This document shows, in pieces, positions 43,203 to 51,939 of a DNA stretch of 64,000 bases. The notes beneath the pieces are model-generated. The model did no database searches, was not told the DNA's origin, and saw nothing but the letters and a program-made list of their open reading frames with translations. This stretch comes from Enterobacter sp. R4-368 (GTDB taxonomy: Bacteria; Pseudomonadota; Gammaproteobacteria; Enterobacterales; Enterobacteriaceae): NCBI RefSeq assembly GCF_000410515.1, contig NC_021492.1:1-64000 (forward strand). The letters run 5' to 3'. How positions within the stretch are numbered: the stretch's first letter is position 1; every line of letters begins with the position of its first letter. The translations under genes were made by a program, and so were the position numbers.

Positions 43203-44051
43203 CTAAGTTGACGAAGAAATGGACTGTTCGGATGTGGATAAGTCTACTGCGTGATCTGTCTGGGGTGCTCCTTTGGCCGTTTTGGTTCGTGTGGCTCTGA
43301 TGATCGAAGACGGTTGTGCAGTCGAGTGCCTGAAGCGCCAGCTCTGGTTGCCGGTTTCGACGATGTGGCAGTGATGGGTGAGTCGGTCGAGTAGCGCGGT
43401 GGTCATCTTGGCGTCGCCGAACACGCTGGCCCACTCCGAGAACGACAGGTTGGTGGTGACGACCACGCTGGTGCGCTCGTACAGCTTGGACAGCAGGTGG
43501 AACAGCAAGGCCCCACCGGCTTGACTGAAGGGCAAATAGCCCATCTCGTCGAGGATGACGAGATCCACGTACATGAGCCGATGTGCCAGTTGCCCGGCCT
43601 TACCTTGAGCTTTCTCGGCCTCCAGCAGATTGACCAGCTCGACGGTCGAGAAGAAGCGCACCCGCTTACCATGTGCACGGATGGCATGAACACCCAGGCT
43701 TGTGGCAAGGTGTGTTTTGCCCGTGCCAGGGCCGCCCACGAAGACCACGTTGTGGGCTGAGTCGATGAACTTGAACTCGTGCAGCTGACGCACCAGCGCC
43801 TCGTCCACCTGCGCCTGATCAAAGGCAAAGCCAGCCAGGTCGCGGTGGTGCGGGAATCGGGCCGCCCGCATCTGGTAGGCCATGGAGCGCACTTCCCGAT
43901 GTGCACCCTCGGCCTTGATGAGCTGATGCAGCAGGGCTTCGTGGTCGAGCGATTTGAGCCGGGCGATGCCCAGCAGTTCCGGCCAGGCACTGGCCATGCC
44001 GTGCAGGCTCAAGCCCTTGAGGCTTGCTGCGATGTCATTGGACATGGTCAT
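43203..44051 (-). CDS. istB: IS21-family helper ATPase IstB
   Basis: A 282-residue AAA+ helper with Walker [15 protein letters not shown] and Walker [22 protein letters not shown]. Its start overlaps the istA stop region. Required with IstA for transposition. The C-terminal 40 residues are basic and unusual. Confidence 0.93.
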   Translation of the reverse strand: MTMSNDIAASLKGLSLHGMASAWPELLGIARLKSLDHEALLHQLIKAEGAHREVRSMAYQMRAARFPHHRDLAGFAFDQAQVDEALVRQLHEFKFIDSAHNVVFVGGPGTGKTHLATSLGVHAIRAHGKRVRFFSTVELVNLLEAEKAQGKAGQLAHRLMYVDLVILDEMGYLPFSQAGGALLFHLLSKLYERTSVVVTTNLSFSEWASVFGDAKMTTALLDRLTHHCHIVETGNQSWRFRHSTAQPSSIIRATRTKTAKGAPQTDHAVDLSTSEQSISSST

Positions 44052-45567
44052 CCTCCTGGGACTGGCGCAGGCTGTCGTAGCGCGACACGTCGGCCTGAGG
44101 CGGCTCGTGCAGCGTCAGTGAAGGCAAGGCTGCTTCAGGCAGGCTTTGCACGGCTTGGGGCTCCTTGAGCCTGGCCAGCACGTTGAGCACATGGTCTGCG
44201 CTCACGCGGCCCGATTGCAGCGCCAACTCCACGGCCACCAGCACGTCATCGAGCCCGTGCAGGGTGATGGCCATGAGCACCTGGGCCATCACCCGGTCGC
44301 CGCCAGGGTGGCGAAGCAGGTGCGCTTGCAGATGCTGCAAGGGCTCGGGCATGGTCTTGAAGGGGGCGCCGTTGCGCAAAGCGCCGGGCTTGCGTTCGAG
44401 CAAGCTGACGTAGTGCCGCCAGTCGTACAAGGTCTGGCCACGCTCGAAGCTGCGCGGCAGGCTCACCGGCTGTTCTGGCGATTCCGAGTTGGCACCGACC
44501 ACCACCAGGCGATCGGGATAAGCCCGCACGCTGACACTGGTGTGGGCCCACTCGCATGGCACGCTGTAGCGATTGCGCTGGTAGTGGATCAGCGAGGTGG
44601 CTGTGACCCTGGCCATCTGCTCGACATAGCCATCAAATGGCGCAGGGTTGGGCATCAGGTGCGTCTGCTCTTGCTGCCAGACGTCGGCGATCGTCAGCTC
44701 TGGCCACTCGGGGTGAGGCAGCTCATGCCAGGCGTCCAGGCAAGCCTGGTGCAGCCACGCATTGAGGCTCTCCAGGTCGGGCCAGCGGCGTTCCGCTGCC
44801 TCCATCCAGATGCCACGACGGCGATCCTGCACGTTCTTCTCGACGATACCCTTCTCCCAGCCAGCGGCGCGGTTGCAGAACTCTGGCTCGAACAGGTAGT
44901 GACCCGTCATGGCCTCGAAGCGCGCATTGACGGTGCGGCTCTTGCCCTGACCAACCTTGTCGACGGCGGTCTTCATGTTGTCGTAGATGCCCCGGCGCGG
45001 CACGCCACCAAAAGCCGCAAAGGCTCGGGCATGGGCGTCGAACAACATCTCGTGGGCCTGGCTGAAATAGGCGGTGAGCATGAAGGCCCGACTGGCCGCC
45101 AGCTTGGTGTGCGAAGCCTCCAGGCGTTTGCGCAGGCCGCCCACGAACAGGTACTCGCAGCTCCAGTCGAACTGGAAGGCCTCGCCCATCTCGAAACTCA
45201 TGGGTACGAAGGCCATTCGGGTTGGCGCGTCGGACTGTGCCTGCTGCCAGCGCTTGGCGAACTCATAGACCGGGCCTCGGCTGCCAGGGTAGCCCACGGC
45301 CTGCAGTGCCCGGAACATGGCCTTGATGCCACGGCGCTCGCGCTTGTTGCGGTGGCTGTCGGCCTTTAGCCAGGTGGCCAGCTGTTCCTTGTAGGGATCG
45401 AGAACGCTGGGAAGAGAGGCCCGCTTGGGGTAGCGGGGCTCGACCATCTCGTCGGCCTCGAGCCACTTGGCGGCTGTATTGCGGGAGATGCCCAGCCTTC
45501 GGCTGGCTTCGCGCACGCTCAGGTGGTCACGGTGGACCATGCGGCGCAATTTGCTCAATGTGCTCAC
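44035..45567 (-). CDS. istA: IS21-family transposase IstA
   Basis: A 510-residue DDE transposase. N-terminal helix-turn-helix ([36 protein letters not shown]), catalytic core [24 protein letters not shown] and [16 protein letters not shown] 45567 is preferred because CAGGAG lies just ahead; the frame is open to 45630. It overlaps istB by 17 bp. Confidence 0.93.
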   Translation of the reverse strand: MSTLSKLRRMVHRDHLSVREASRRLGISRNTAAKWLEADEMVEPRYPKRASLPSVLDPYKEQLATWLKADSHRNKRERRGIKAMFRALQAVGYPGSRGPVYEFAKRWQQAQSDAPTRMAFVPMSFEMGEAFQFDWSCEYLFVGGLRKRLEASHTKLAASRAFMLTAYFSQAHEMLFDAHARAFAAFGGVPRRGIYDNMKTAVDKVGQGKSRTVNARFEAMTGHYLFEPEFCNRAAGWEKGIVEKNVQDRRRGIWMEAAERRWPDLESLNAWLHQACLDAWHELPHPEWPELTIADVWQQEQTHLMPNPAPFDGYVEQMARVTATSLIHYQRNRYSVPCEWAHTSVSVRAYPDRLVVVGANSESPEQPVSLPRSFERGQTLYDWRHYVSLLERKPGALRNGAPFKTMPEPLQHLQAHLLRHPGGDRVMAQVLMAITLHGLDDVLVAVELALQSGRVSADHVLNVLARLKEPQAVQSLPEAALPSLTLHEPPQADVSRYDSLRQSQEDDHVQ

Positions 45568-45660
45568 GTTGATCACTCCTGCACCCCACTGCTGCAAAAA
45601 ACAGCAGGGTAGGTGGATAACGTGGCTCAAAATTGGGCGTGACGGATGCCCTTTAGTGGC

Positions 45661-46659
45661 TCAGTTTTGCTCGTGATTCAACAGACTGGGTTTCCATTCA
45701 GTCGGAGGGCGCTCCTCGCGTTTGTTGGGGTCGGAACGGCCGTCGTTGTCCCGATCCCATTTCAGTTCGGTGAAGGGCGGCTTCCAGTCGCAGCTCAATA
45801 GCCGCGTGACGAAGATCCTTGGGCGCTCTTCACTGCCAAGTGGTATCCCAAGAAACGTGACTTCTTCAGTGCCTTGGAACGGCGGTAGCGCCCTTATGCG
45901 TCGCTCATGCGAAGGCTCGTTGGCAGCGGCGGTACTCAGGAATATCGCCTGGGCTTGGCCGAGGGCGTACTCGTCGAAGGCGAACCTCGCCAGGAACCGG
46001 GCATCCGCATCCAGCATCCATTTCCGCAGCCACAGGACCGCTTTCCCGTCAGTCCTCGAGATAGCCGTCTTGCTGGGATTCCAAAGGTAGGCGCCGGGAT
46101 CAAGAAAACGGTCCTTCAAGAAGTACTTTGCCAGTACATCTGACGTGGCGTAGAAAAAGCGGAACACCTCGACGCAGGGGATGACTAGCGCATAGGGGTC
46201 TTCGCCAGATCCGAATGCGACAAACAGTCCATGACGATCATGGTCGCTGAGCTGGCTTGCCCACTTGGCGCGAACGGGAACCACATAGTTGCCTTGGTCG
46301 TCCTTGTGGTCGCGAGTGATTACTGTGATGTTCGACCTATCGCAGTTGATCTCCCGGCGCATCCAGCGCTCGAATTCGAGCCGGTCCACGAGGTCGTTCG
46401 CGAGGCGTCCGTCATGCAGGACAGCGTTGAGATGAAGGCGCGGAAGCTCGCCAACGGGCACGAGCATCCGCCGCTGACGTCCCGTGACCCTGCCCCAATC
46501 CACAGGGGAGTCTTCCCAGTTGGCCAATTCCGCCAGGTCCGCACGGATAAGGAGGTCGCCGGCAGCTGCGGCTGGATTTTCGGTCAGTGCGCCGAAGCTG
46601 GTTATTCGCCAATAGCCTGGCAGGAGCAGGCTTTCGTGCTGGACCGGTTCTTTAGCCAT
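45661..46659 (-). pseudogene. hypothetical protein truncated by IS21 end
   Basis: 332 codons, but the last eight come from the IS terminal repeat, so the natural C-terminus is missing. Sequence (LLLPGYWRITSFGALTEN, ADLAELANWEDSPVDWGRVTGRQRRMLVPVGELP, FRFFYATSDVLAKYFL) resembles hypothetical proteins of environmental Proteobacteria mobile elements. Family not recognised. Confidence 0.65.
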
Positions 46660-46806
46660 GGCTCACGCATTCGCAACAAGCGTTGGCTATTTACACGGAT
46701 CGCGGCACATTCGCAAATAGCGAAGTCTTTCAGACCGGCTTCCCTTGACAGCATCGCCATTTCTGACGATGCTGGCCAAGTCCCGATTTACTCCAGGAAG
46801 AAGGCC

Positions 46807-47481
46807 ATGAGATACCCCGGCGGCAAGGGCGGTGCCGGCGTCTACCAGACGATCATCAACAACATCCCGCCTCACGACACGTACATCGAAACGCACCTGG
46901 GCGGCGGCAACATCCTGGAGCGCAAGCGGCCCGCTGCCCGCAGCGTCGGCATCGACGTTGATCCCGAGGTGATCGAGGTCTGGCAGCAGCTCGACGTGCC
47001 CGGCCTGGAGCTGCACCACGGCGACGCCGTGGCTTGGCTGGAGTCCCACCCGTTCACCGGCTCCGAGTTCGTCTACGTCGATCCGCCCTACGTGATGGAC
47101 AGCCGGCGCGGCGGCAAGCTCTACCGCCACGAATACGACGACGCCGACCACCTGCGGCTGCTCGACGTGCTGGCCGGCCTGCCGTGCGCGGTGATGGTGT
47201 CGGGCTACAGCTCAACGATCTATGACAGCTCTCCCTTGGCGTCATGGAGAACCATCGAGTTCAACGCGATGACGCGCGGCGGCATCGCCATTGAAAGGCT
47301 CTGGATGAACTACCCCGAGCCGGCCGAGCTGCACGATCTGCGCTACCTCGGCAGCAACTTCCGCGAGCGCGAGCGCATCAAGCGGAAGAAAGCCCGCTGG
47401 CAAGCGAAGCTCGCCAAGCTCGATCCGCTGGAGCGGGCGGCGATCATGGAATGCCTGCGCGAGCTGGAGGCGGCCGAGTAG
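46807..47481 (+). CDS. D12-class (Dam-like) DNA adenine methylase
   Basis: A 224-residue N6-adenine methyltransferase. Motif I-like RYPGGKGG at residues 2-9, TYIETHLGGGNIL and catalytic DPPY in FVYVDPPYVMDSRRGGKLY (about residues 94-112). The frame is open upstream to 46231 but ATG 46807 begins the conserved part. Convergent with the resolvase gene 1 bp away. No restriction partner is present, so it is likely an orphan methylase of a mobile element. Confidence 0.85.
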   Translation: MRYPGGKGGAGVYQTIINNIPPHDTYIETHLGGGNILERKRPAARSVGIDVDPEVIEVWQQLDVPGLELHHGDAVAWLESHPFTGSEFVYVDPPYVMDSRRGGKLYRHEYDDADHLRLLDVLAGLPCAVMVSGYSSTIYDSSPLASWRTIEFNAMTRGGIAIERLWMNYPEPAELHDLRYLGSNFRERERIKRKKARWQAKLAKLDPLERAAIMECLRELEAAE

Positions 47482-47482
47482 G

Positions 47483-48082
47483 TCACGCCTGCGCCTGGTT
47501 GTGCAGCGCCCATACGCGCTTGACCTGGCTTTCACTGCACCCGGCCAGCCTGGCCGTCTCTGGAATGCTGTGGCCTGCGGTGCGCAGCGCCACGATGCGT
47601 TCATGCACCTTCGTGTTGGCCTTGCGGCCGGTGTAGCGGCCGGCGTCCTTCGCCAGCTCGACGCCCTGCCGCTGCCGCTCGCGGCGATCCTCGTAGTCGT
47701 CGCGGGCCATCTGCAACGCCAGCTTCAAAAGCATGTCCTGGATCGACTCCAGCACCACCTTTGCCACGCCCTTCGCCTCGGCGGCCAGGTCGGACAGATC
47801 GACCACGCCAGGGACAGCCAGGCGCGCGCCCTGGGCGCGGATCGAGGCCACGAGGCGTTCGGCCTCGGGCAGCGGCAGGCGGCTGATGCGGTCGATCTTC
47901 TCCGCAACGACGACTTCACCGGGTTGCAGGTCGCCGATCATGCGCAGCAGCTCGGCGCGATCGGCGCGAGCGCCCGAAGCCTTCTCGCGGTAGATGCCGG
48001 CGACGTAGAAGCCGGCGGCCCTGGTGCTCTCAACGATGGCGGCCTGCCTGGTCAAGTCCTGCTCGTCGGTGCTGACGCGCAA
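47483..48082 (-). CDS. serine recombinase (resolvase/invertase), 5' truncated
   Basis: 199 codons from a TTG. The catalytic N-terminal domain starts abruptly (RVSTDEQDLTRQ with the active Ser), followed by PGEVVVAEKIDRISR and a C-terminal HTH (HSIPETARLAGCSESQVKRVWAL). The frame is open upstream (VAFKVARIYLRVS) but lacks ATG or GTG before a stop, so the 5' end was probably lost at a junction near 48140. Confidence 0.8.
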   Translation of the reverse strand: MRVSTDEQDLTRQAAIVESTRAAGFYVAGIYREKASGARADRAELLRMIGDLQPGEVVVAEKIDRISRLPLPEAERLVASIRAQGARLAVPGVVDLSDLAAEAKGVAKVVLESIQDMLLKLALQMARDDYEDRRERQRQGVELAKDAGRYTGRKANTKVHERIVALRTAGHSIPETARLAGCSESQVKRVWALHNQAQA

Positions 48083-48207
48083 GTAGATGCGCGCGACCTT
48101 GAAGGCGACGCCGGCGGCCTGGTGCTCGGTCGGTTCAGATCAGCAATGCACCATCACCGTGAAAGCGCCGGCAGCACCGGCGCAGTAGGGTTGTGGGGGG
48201 ACACCAG

Positions 48208-48774
48208 TTATTTCGGGAGGTTTTCTTCCGCCTCAACAGGTCCGGCGGCCATCGCGACGAGGCGCGCCGCGATACGCTTGCGCAGTTGCTCGGGGAGCGG
48301 GCGCGACGACAGCGCCTCGTGAATCCACAGCCCATCGGCGGCAAGGCGCGAAATGAACCTGTCCAACTCGGCAGCGTCGTTTCCAATCGGCGCAGGAGGT
48401 GCCCAGCGGTCGATGACCTGTTGCCACAGATCGCCAAGCTGCCGATTGTCGGAGCTTTCCAGTATGAGCAGCAGTTCGACCCGCCGGGCAGCTCTTGCGC
48501 AGGTGTTGATGTAGGCGGCGTGTCGTTCGGCGTCTGTCGCCCTGTCCGAGGTGTTGCCGGCGCTCGCTTCCAGCTCCTGTTCCCATGAGCGAGTCAGATG
48601 CTCATGGGTGGCGAGGATCAGGGCTTCGCGCGACGGGAAATGATACAGAAGGCCGGCGCGTGTCATGCCGGTTTCGAGCGCTACGGCGTCGAGGGTGACG
48701 GCGGTGAGGCCGTCACGCTCGATGATGCTCACAATGGCTTCAAGCACTTCGAGGCGCTTGCTGGCTCTCGCCAT
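48208..48774 (-). CDS. TetR-family repressor of the MFS pump
   Basis: 188 residues. N-terminal HTH (AIVSIIERDGLTAVTLDAVALETGMTRAGLLYHFPSREALILAT) is classic TetR. It follows the MFS gene on the same strand with 10 bp between; a palindrome at 50325 upstream of the pump gene is its likely operator. Confidence 0.9.
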   Translation of the reverse strand: MARASKRLEVLEAIVSIIERDGLTAVTLDAVALETGMTRAGLLYHFPSREALILATHEHLTRSWEQELEASAGNTSDRATDAERHAAYINTCARAARRVELLLILESSDNRQLGDLWQQVIDRWAPPAPIGNDAAELDRFISRLAADGLWIHEALSSRPLPEQLRKRIAARLVAMAAGPVEAEENLPK

Positions 48775-48784
48775 GTCGGCTTCC

Positions 48785-50296
48785 TTAGTGTTGTGTGGGA
48801 TAGGCTGACGATTGCGAGCCGGGACCGTAGCGCCGCAACAGGATGCCGGTGATCAGGGCACCCACGGCCAGAACACCCGCCGCCACGTACATGACGACCG
48901 TATAGGCGTGGTCGAATGCGATTCCTGCCGCTTGACGCACGACAACACCATCGGCCCCCGCCTCGTTGGCAAAGACCAGCGCCGACGCCATGCTGTCGCG
49001 GGCCGCTTCCGAGGTTCCGGCGGGGAACACGACGTTGACCGTATAGAGGTAGGCCAAAAGACTTCCGAGAATTGTGACAGCGAACAGACTGCCAAACTCG
49101 TAGGACACTTCCTCGACCGACGACGCCATGCCGGCGCGATGCACAGGCACATTGCCCACAATAGCCGTTGATGCCACCGACATTGTTGCACCTACGCCGG
49201 CACCGGTCAGCGCCAGACCGGCGATCAGCCAGCCAAGGCCATGAGTGATGCCCCATGTCGCAAGCAGGACCGCCAGCGATCCCGCCGCAAGCCCGCCAGC
49301 TATAAGGATACGTAGGCCAATACGATGCAGGAATGCACCACCGAGCAGCGCAGTCGGCAATGATCCGAGCGCCGCCGCCGAAACCAGCATCCCGGCTTCC
49401 AGCGGCGTGAAGCCCGCAACGAGCTGGAAGCGTTGCGTCGTAGCAAGCTCAACACCGCCGATGGCGAACAGGGAGAACGCGGCCGCTAGAACGCCCGATG
49501 TGAACGCGGCATTGCGGAAGATCGAGAAGTCGAGCAGCGGGAACGGCAGGCGCAGTTGCCGGCGGACGAACAGCGCTCCGGCGAGGATGGCAACCAGCAG
49601 CGAAATAGCGGGGACGGCCCACGACTGCCCGGCATGGGCAGATTCCTTGATCGCGATCACAAAAGCCGACAGCGCCACCAATGCCTGAAACGACGACACC
49701 ACGTCCCAAGGCTTGGTCGCATCGCCGGCCACCTTCGGCGCAACGATCAGCGCCGAAATGAAGGCAGCGACCACTACCGGCACATTGATGAGGAACACCG
49801 ACCCCCACCAGAAATGGCCGAGCAGAAAACCGCCGATGATCGGTCCGAGCGCAGCGCCGACGACCGACAACGACCCCCAGATCGCAATGGCGATGTTGCG
49901 TTCCCGGTCATCCTCGAAGGTGACGCGGATGAGGGCGAGTGTCGCGGGCATCATCGCCGCCGCGCCGACCGCCAGAAAGGCCCGCGCCCCGATCAGGATT
50001 TCCGCTGTAGGCGAATAGGCCGCCACAATCGACGCGACACCGAACAGCACGAGGCCGATGAGGAACATGCGCCGGTGACCGATCCTGTCACCCAGCGTCC
50101 CGGTGCCGAGCAGCAGGCCGGCCATGACGAGGGGGTATGCGTTGATGATCCACAACCCTTGCGTTGCCGTCGCGCCAAGCTCGCGCGTCAGGGTAGGCAG
50201 GGCCGTGTAGAGGACCGAATTGTCCAGAACGATAAGCAGGAGACCGGCGGCGACGGTCACCAGAAGAACCCAGCGGTTCGAGTGGGCGGCAGGCAT
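48785..50296 (-). CDS. DHA2-type MFS drug/biocide efflux pump
   Basis: A 503-residue membrane protein with about 14 helices, characteristic of the DHA2 (QacA/SmvA) family. Motifs: LDNSVLYTALPTLTRELGA in helix 1 and loop, GDRIGHRRMFLIGL (motif A) and GPIIGGFLLGHFWWGSVFLINVP (motif C). Substrates of relatives are cationic biocides and dyes; exact specificity is unknown. It is in an operon with tetR and carried in the IS26-bounded segment, so it could confer a selectable phenotype. Confidence 0.9.
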   Translation of the reverse strand: MPAAHSNRWVLLVTVAAGLLLIVLDNSVLYTALPTLTRELGATATQGLWIINAYPLVMAGLLLGTGTLGDRIGHRRMFLIGLVLFGVASIVAAYSPTAEILIGARAFLAVGAAAMMPATLALIRVTFEDDRERNIAIAIWGSLSVVGAALGPIIGGFLLGHFWWGSVFLINVPVVVAAFISALIVAPKVAGDATKPWDVVSSFQALVALSAFVIAIKESAHAGQSWAVPAISLLVAILAGALFVRRQLRLPFPLLDFSIFRNAAFTSGVLAAAFSLFAIGGVELATTQRFQLVAGFTPLEAGMLVSAAALGSLPTALLGGAFLHRIGLRILIAGGLAAGSLAVLLATWGITHGLGWLIAGLALTGAGVGATMSVASTAIVGNVPVHRAGMASSVEEVSYEFGSLFAVTILGSLLAYLYTVNVVFPAGTSEAARDSMASALVFANEAGADGVVVRQAAGIAFDHAYTVVMYVAAGVLAVGALITGILLRRYGPGSQSSAYPTQH

Positions 50297-50324
50297 GATA
50301 GCACCATTCAGTGAGAGTAGCCAA

Positions 50325-50348
50325 ACTTTACAGACAAGTTAGTAAAGT
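50325..50348. promoter_or_regulatory. TetR-type operator upstream of the MFS pump
   Basis: ACTTTAC-N10-GTAAAGT inverted repeat, 29 bp upstream of the pump start, in the expected promoter position. The spacing fits a TetR dimer. Confidence 0.75.
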
Positions 50349-50550
50349 ATCAAGCGCCTGCCCGTGAGGAACTTCAGACAATGGCCGACAGCGGGGCTTC
50401 GCATTCCGGGGCGCGATCAATTTGTCGCGAAATTCCTAAGTTTTGCGACAGCCCCACCCCGCTCCGTTTTCCCTGGCGACGAGACGTTGCAAAAGTCAGT
50501 CGCAAATGTTCTACAATGTGCGACGATATTTGCAACATGATGGGGACGCC

Positions 50551-50647
50551 ATGAGAGACAAACACGACCCCGGCACGCTCGACCTGGAAAGCGGGCGGCT
50601 GCTGATCGGCTACGCCAGGGTATCGACCGATGACCAGGACTTGAGGA
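50551..50647 (+). pseudogene. tnpR: Tn3-family resolvase fragment cut by IS26
   Basis: First 32 codons with LLIGYARVSTDDQDL, the N-terminal resolvase signature. The sequence ends in IS26 at 50648. Upstream (50440-50530) are palindromic TTGCGAC / GTCGCAAA-type sites that may be the res region. This is a different resolvase from that at 51468. Confidence 0.85.
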
Positions 50648-51467
50648 GGCACTGTTGCAAATAGTCGGTGGTGATAAACTTATCATCCCCTTTTGCTGAT
50701 GGAGCTGCACATGAACCCATTCAAAGGCCGGCATTTTCAGCGTGACATCATTCTGTGGGCCGTACGCTGGTACTGCAAATACGGCATCAGTTACCGTGAG
50801 CTGCAGGAGATGCTGGCTGAACGCGGAGTGAATGTCGATCACTCCACGATTTACCGCTGGGTTCAGCGTTATGCGCCTGAAATGGAAAAACGGCTGCGCT
50901 GGTACTGGCGTAACCCTTCCGATCTTTGCCCGTGGCACATGGATGAAACCTACGTGAAGGTCAATGGCCGCTGGGCGTATCTGTACCGGGCCGTCGACAG
51001 CCGGGGCCGCACTGTCGATTTTTATCTCTCCTCCCGTCGTAACAGCAAAGCTGCATACCGGTTTCTGGGTAAAATCCTCAACAACGTGAAGAAGTGGCAG
51101 ATCCCGCGATTCATCAACACGGATAAAGCGCCCGCCTATGGTCGCGCGCTTGCTCTGCTCAAACGCGAAGGCCGGTGCCCGTCTGACGTTGAACACCGAC
51201 AGATTAAGTACCGGAACAACGTGATTGAATGCGATCATGGCAAACTGAAACGGATAATCGACGCCACGCTGGGATTTAAATCCATGAAGACGGCTTACGC
51301 CACCATCAAAGGTATTGAGGTGATGCGTGCACTACGCAAAGGCCAGGCCTCAGCATTTTATTATGGTGATCCCCTGGGCGAAATGCGCCTGGTAAGCAGA
51401 GTTTTTGAAATGTAAGGCCTTTGAATAAGACAAAAGGCTGCCTCATCGCTAACTTTGCAACAGTGCC
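50648..51467 (+). mobile_element. IS26: IS26, right copy
   Basis: 820 bp in the same orientation as the left copy at 38890. With it, it bounds a 12.6-kb pseudo-compound transposon. The flanking 8 bp do not match each other or those of the left copy. Confidence 0.97.
50711..51415 (+). CDS. tnpA: IS26 transposase (G184D variant)
   Basis: 234 residues; identical to the left copy by eye except codon 184, which is GAC (Asp) instead of GGC (Gly). Residue 184 is a position where naturally occurring variants are reported to change activity. Confidence 0.97.
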   Translation: MNPFKGRHFQRDIILWAVRWYCKYGISYRELQEMLAERGVNVDHSTIYRWVQRYAPEMEKRLRWYWRNPSDLCPWHMDETYVKVNGRWAYLYRAVDSRGRTVDFYLSSRRNSKAAYRFLGKILNNVKKWQIPRFINTDKAPAYGRALALLKREGRCPSDVEHRQIKYRNNVIECDHGKLKRIIDATLGFKSMKTAYATIKGIEVMRALRKGQASAFYYGDPLGEMRLVSRVFEM

Positions 51468-51780
51468 AATCCACGCCTCCAAGCGCCAGACAATGGACTC
51501 GGATATCGGAAGTTGCCAGCTGCTCTACTGTTTTTCGGATATCCATCGCATTACGACCAAGGCGATCAAGTTTGGTGACGATCAATACATCACCATTTTC
51601 CATGCGGTCAAGCAGGCGGAGAAACCCTGGTCGCTCACATCCAGCAACCGAACCACTTATATGTTCTTCTACGAATCGCTGGGGTCTGACATCAAAACCC
51701 GCAGCCTGAATTTCCCGTCGCTGATTCTCAGTGGTCTGTTCCAGAGTGGATACCCGGCAATAAGCAAAAACACGTGACAT
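51468..51780 (-). pseudogene. tnpR: Tn3-family resolvase TnpR, truncated by IS26
   Basis: The first 104 residues of a resolvase ([36 protein letters not shown]); the helix-turn-helix is missing. It is divergent from tnpA at 51940 with the res region in between, as in Tn3-type layout. The loss of the C-terminal domain means the transposon cannot resolve cointegrates itself. Confidence 0.9.
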
Positions 51781-51939
51781 AGGAAACTTTCCGTACGAAA
51801 TGGATGTCCGAATTATATAGCCTGTACGAAATATATTTCACTTACTTTCGGACATATTTACATAATGGTGTCCGAAACCGACCGGTTTCGGTCATAGCGA
51901 ACAAATAACAGATGAAAACTATACGCGAGGGAAGCATTT
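51781..51939. promoter_or_regulatory. res site region of the Tn3-family transposon
   Basis: Repeated TGTCCG / CGGACA half-sites at 51805, 51857 and 51870 and palindrome ACCGACCGGTTTCGGT-like sequence lie between tnpR and tnpA. This fits the three-subsite resolvase target that also carries both promoters. Confidence 0.65.

Larger units (their letters stand above)
43152..45683 (-). mobile_element. IS21-family insertion sequence
   Basis: 2532 bp. Perfect 27-bp terminal inverted repeats start TGTTGAATCACGAG and end in TGAGCCA; a second inner repeat (AACTGAGCCAC / GTGGCTCA) is typical of IS21. Encodes istA and istB. No matching flanks were found, so it may have undergone deletion or recombination. 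It truncates the gene on its right side. Confidence 0.92.

Noticed and set aside
43203..43990. Second frame inside istB
   Set aside because: Antiparallel or shifted shadows of the IstB gene; Walker motifs are only in the annotated frame.
44146..45369. 407-codon plus-strand open frame
   Set aside because: It is antisense to istA; composition shows chance openness in GC-rich DNA.
49556..50314. 252-codon plus-strand open frame
   Set aside because: Antisense to the MFS gene, with charged low-complexity translation.
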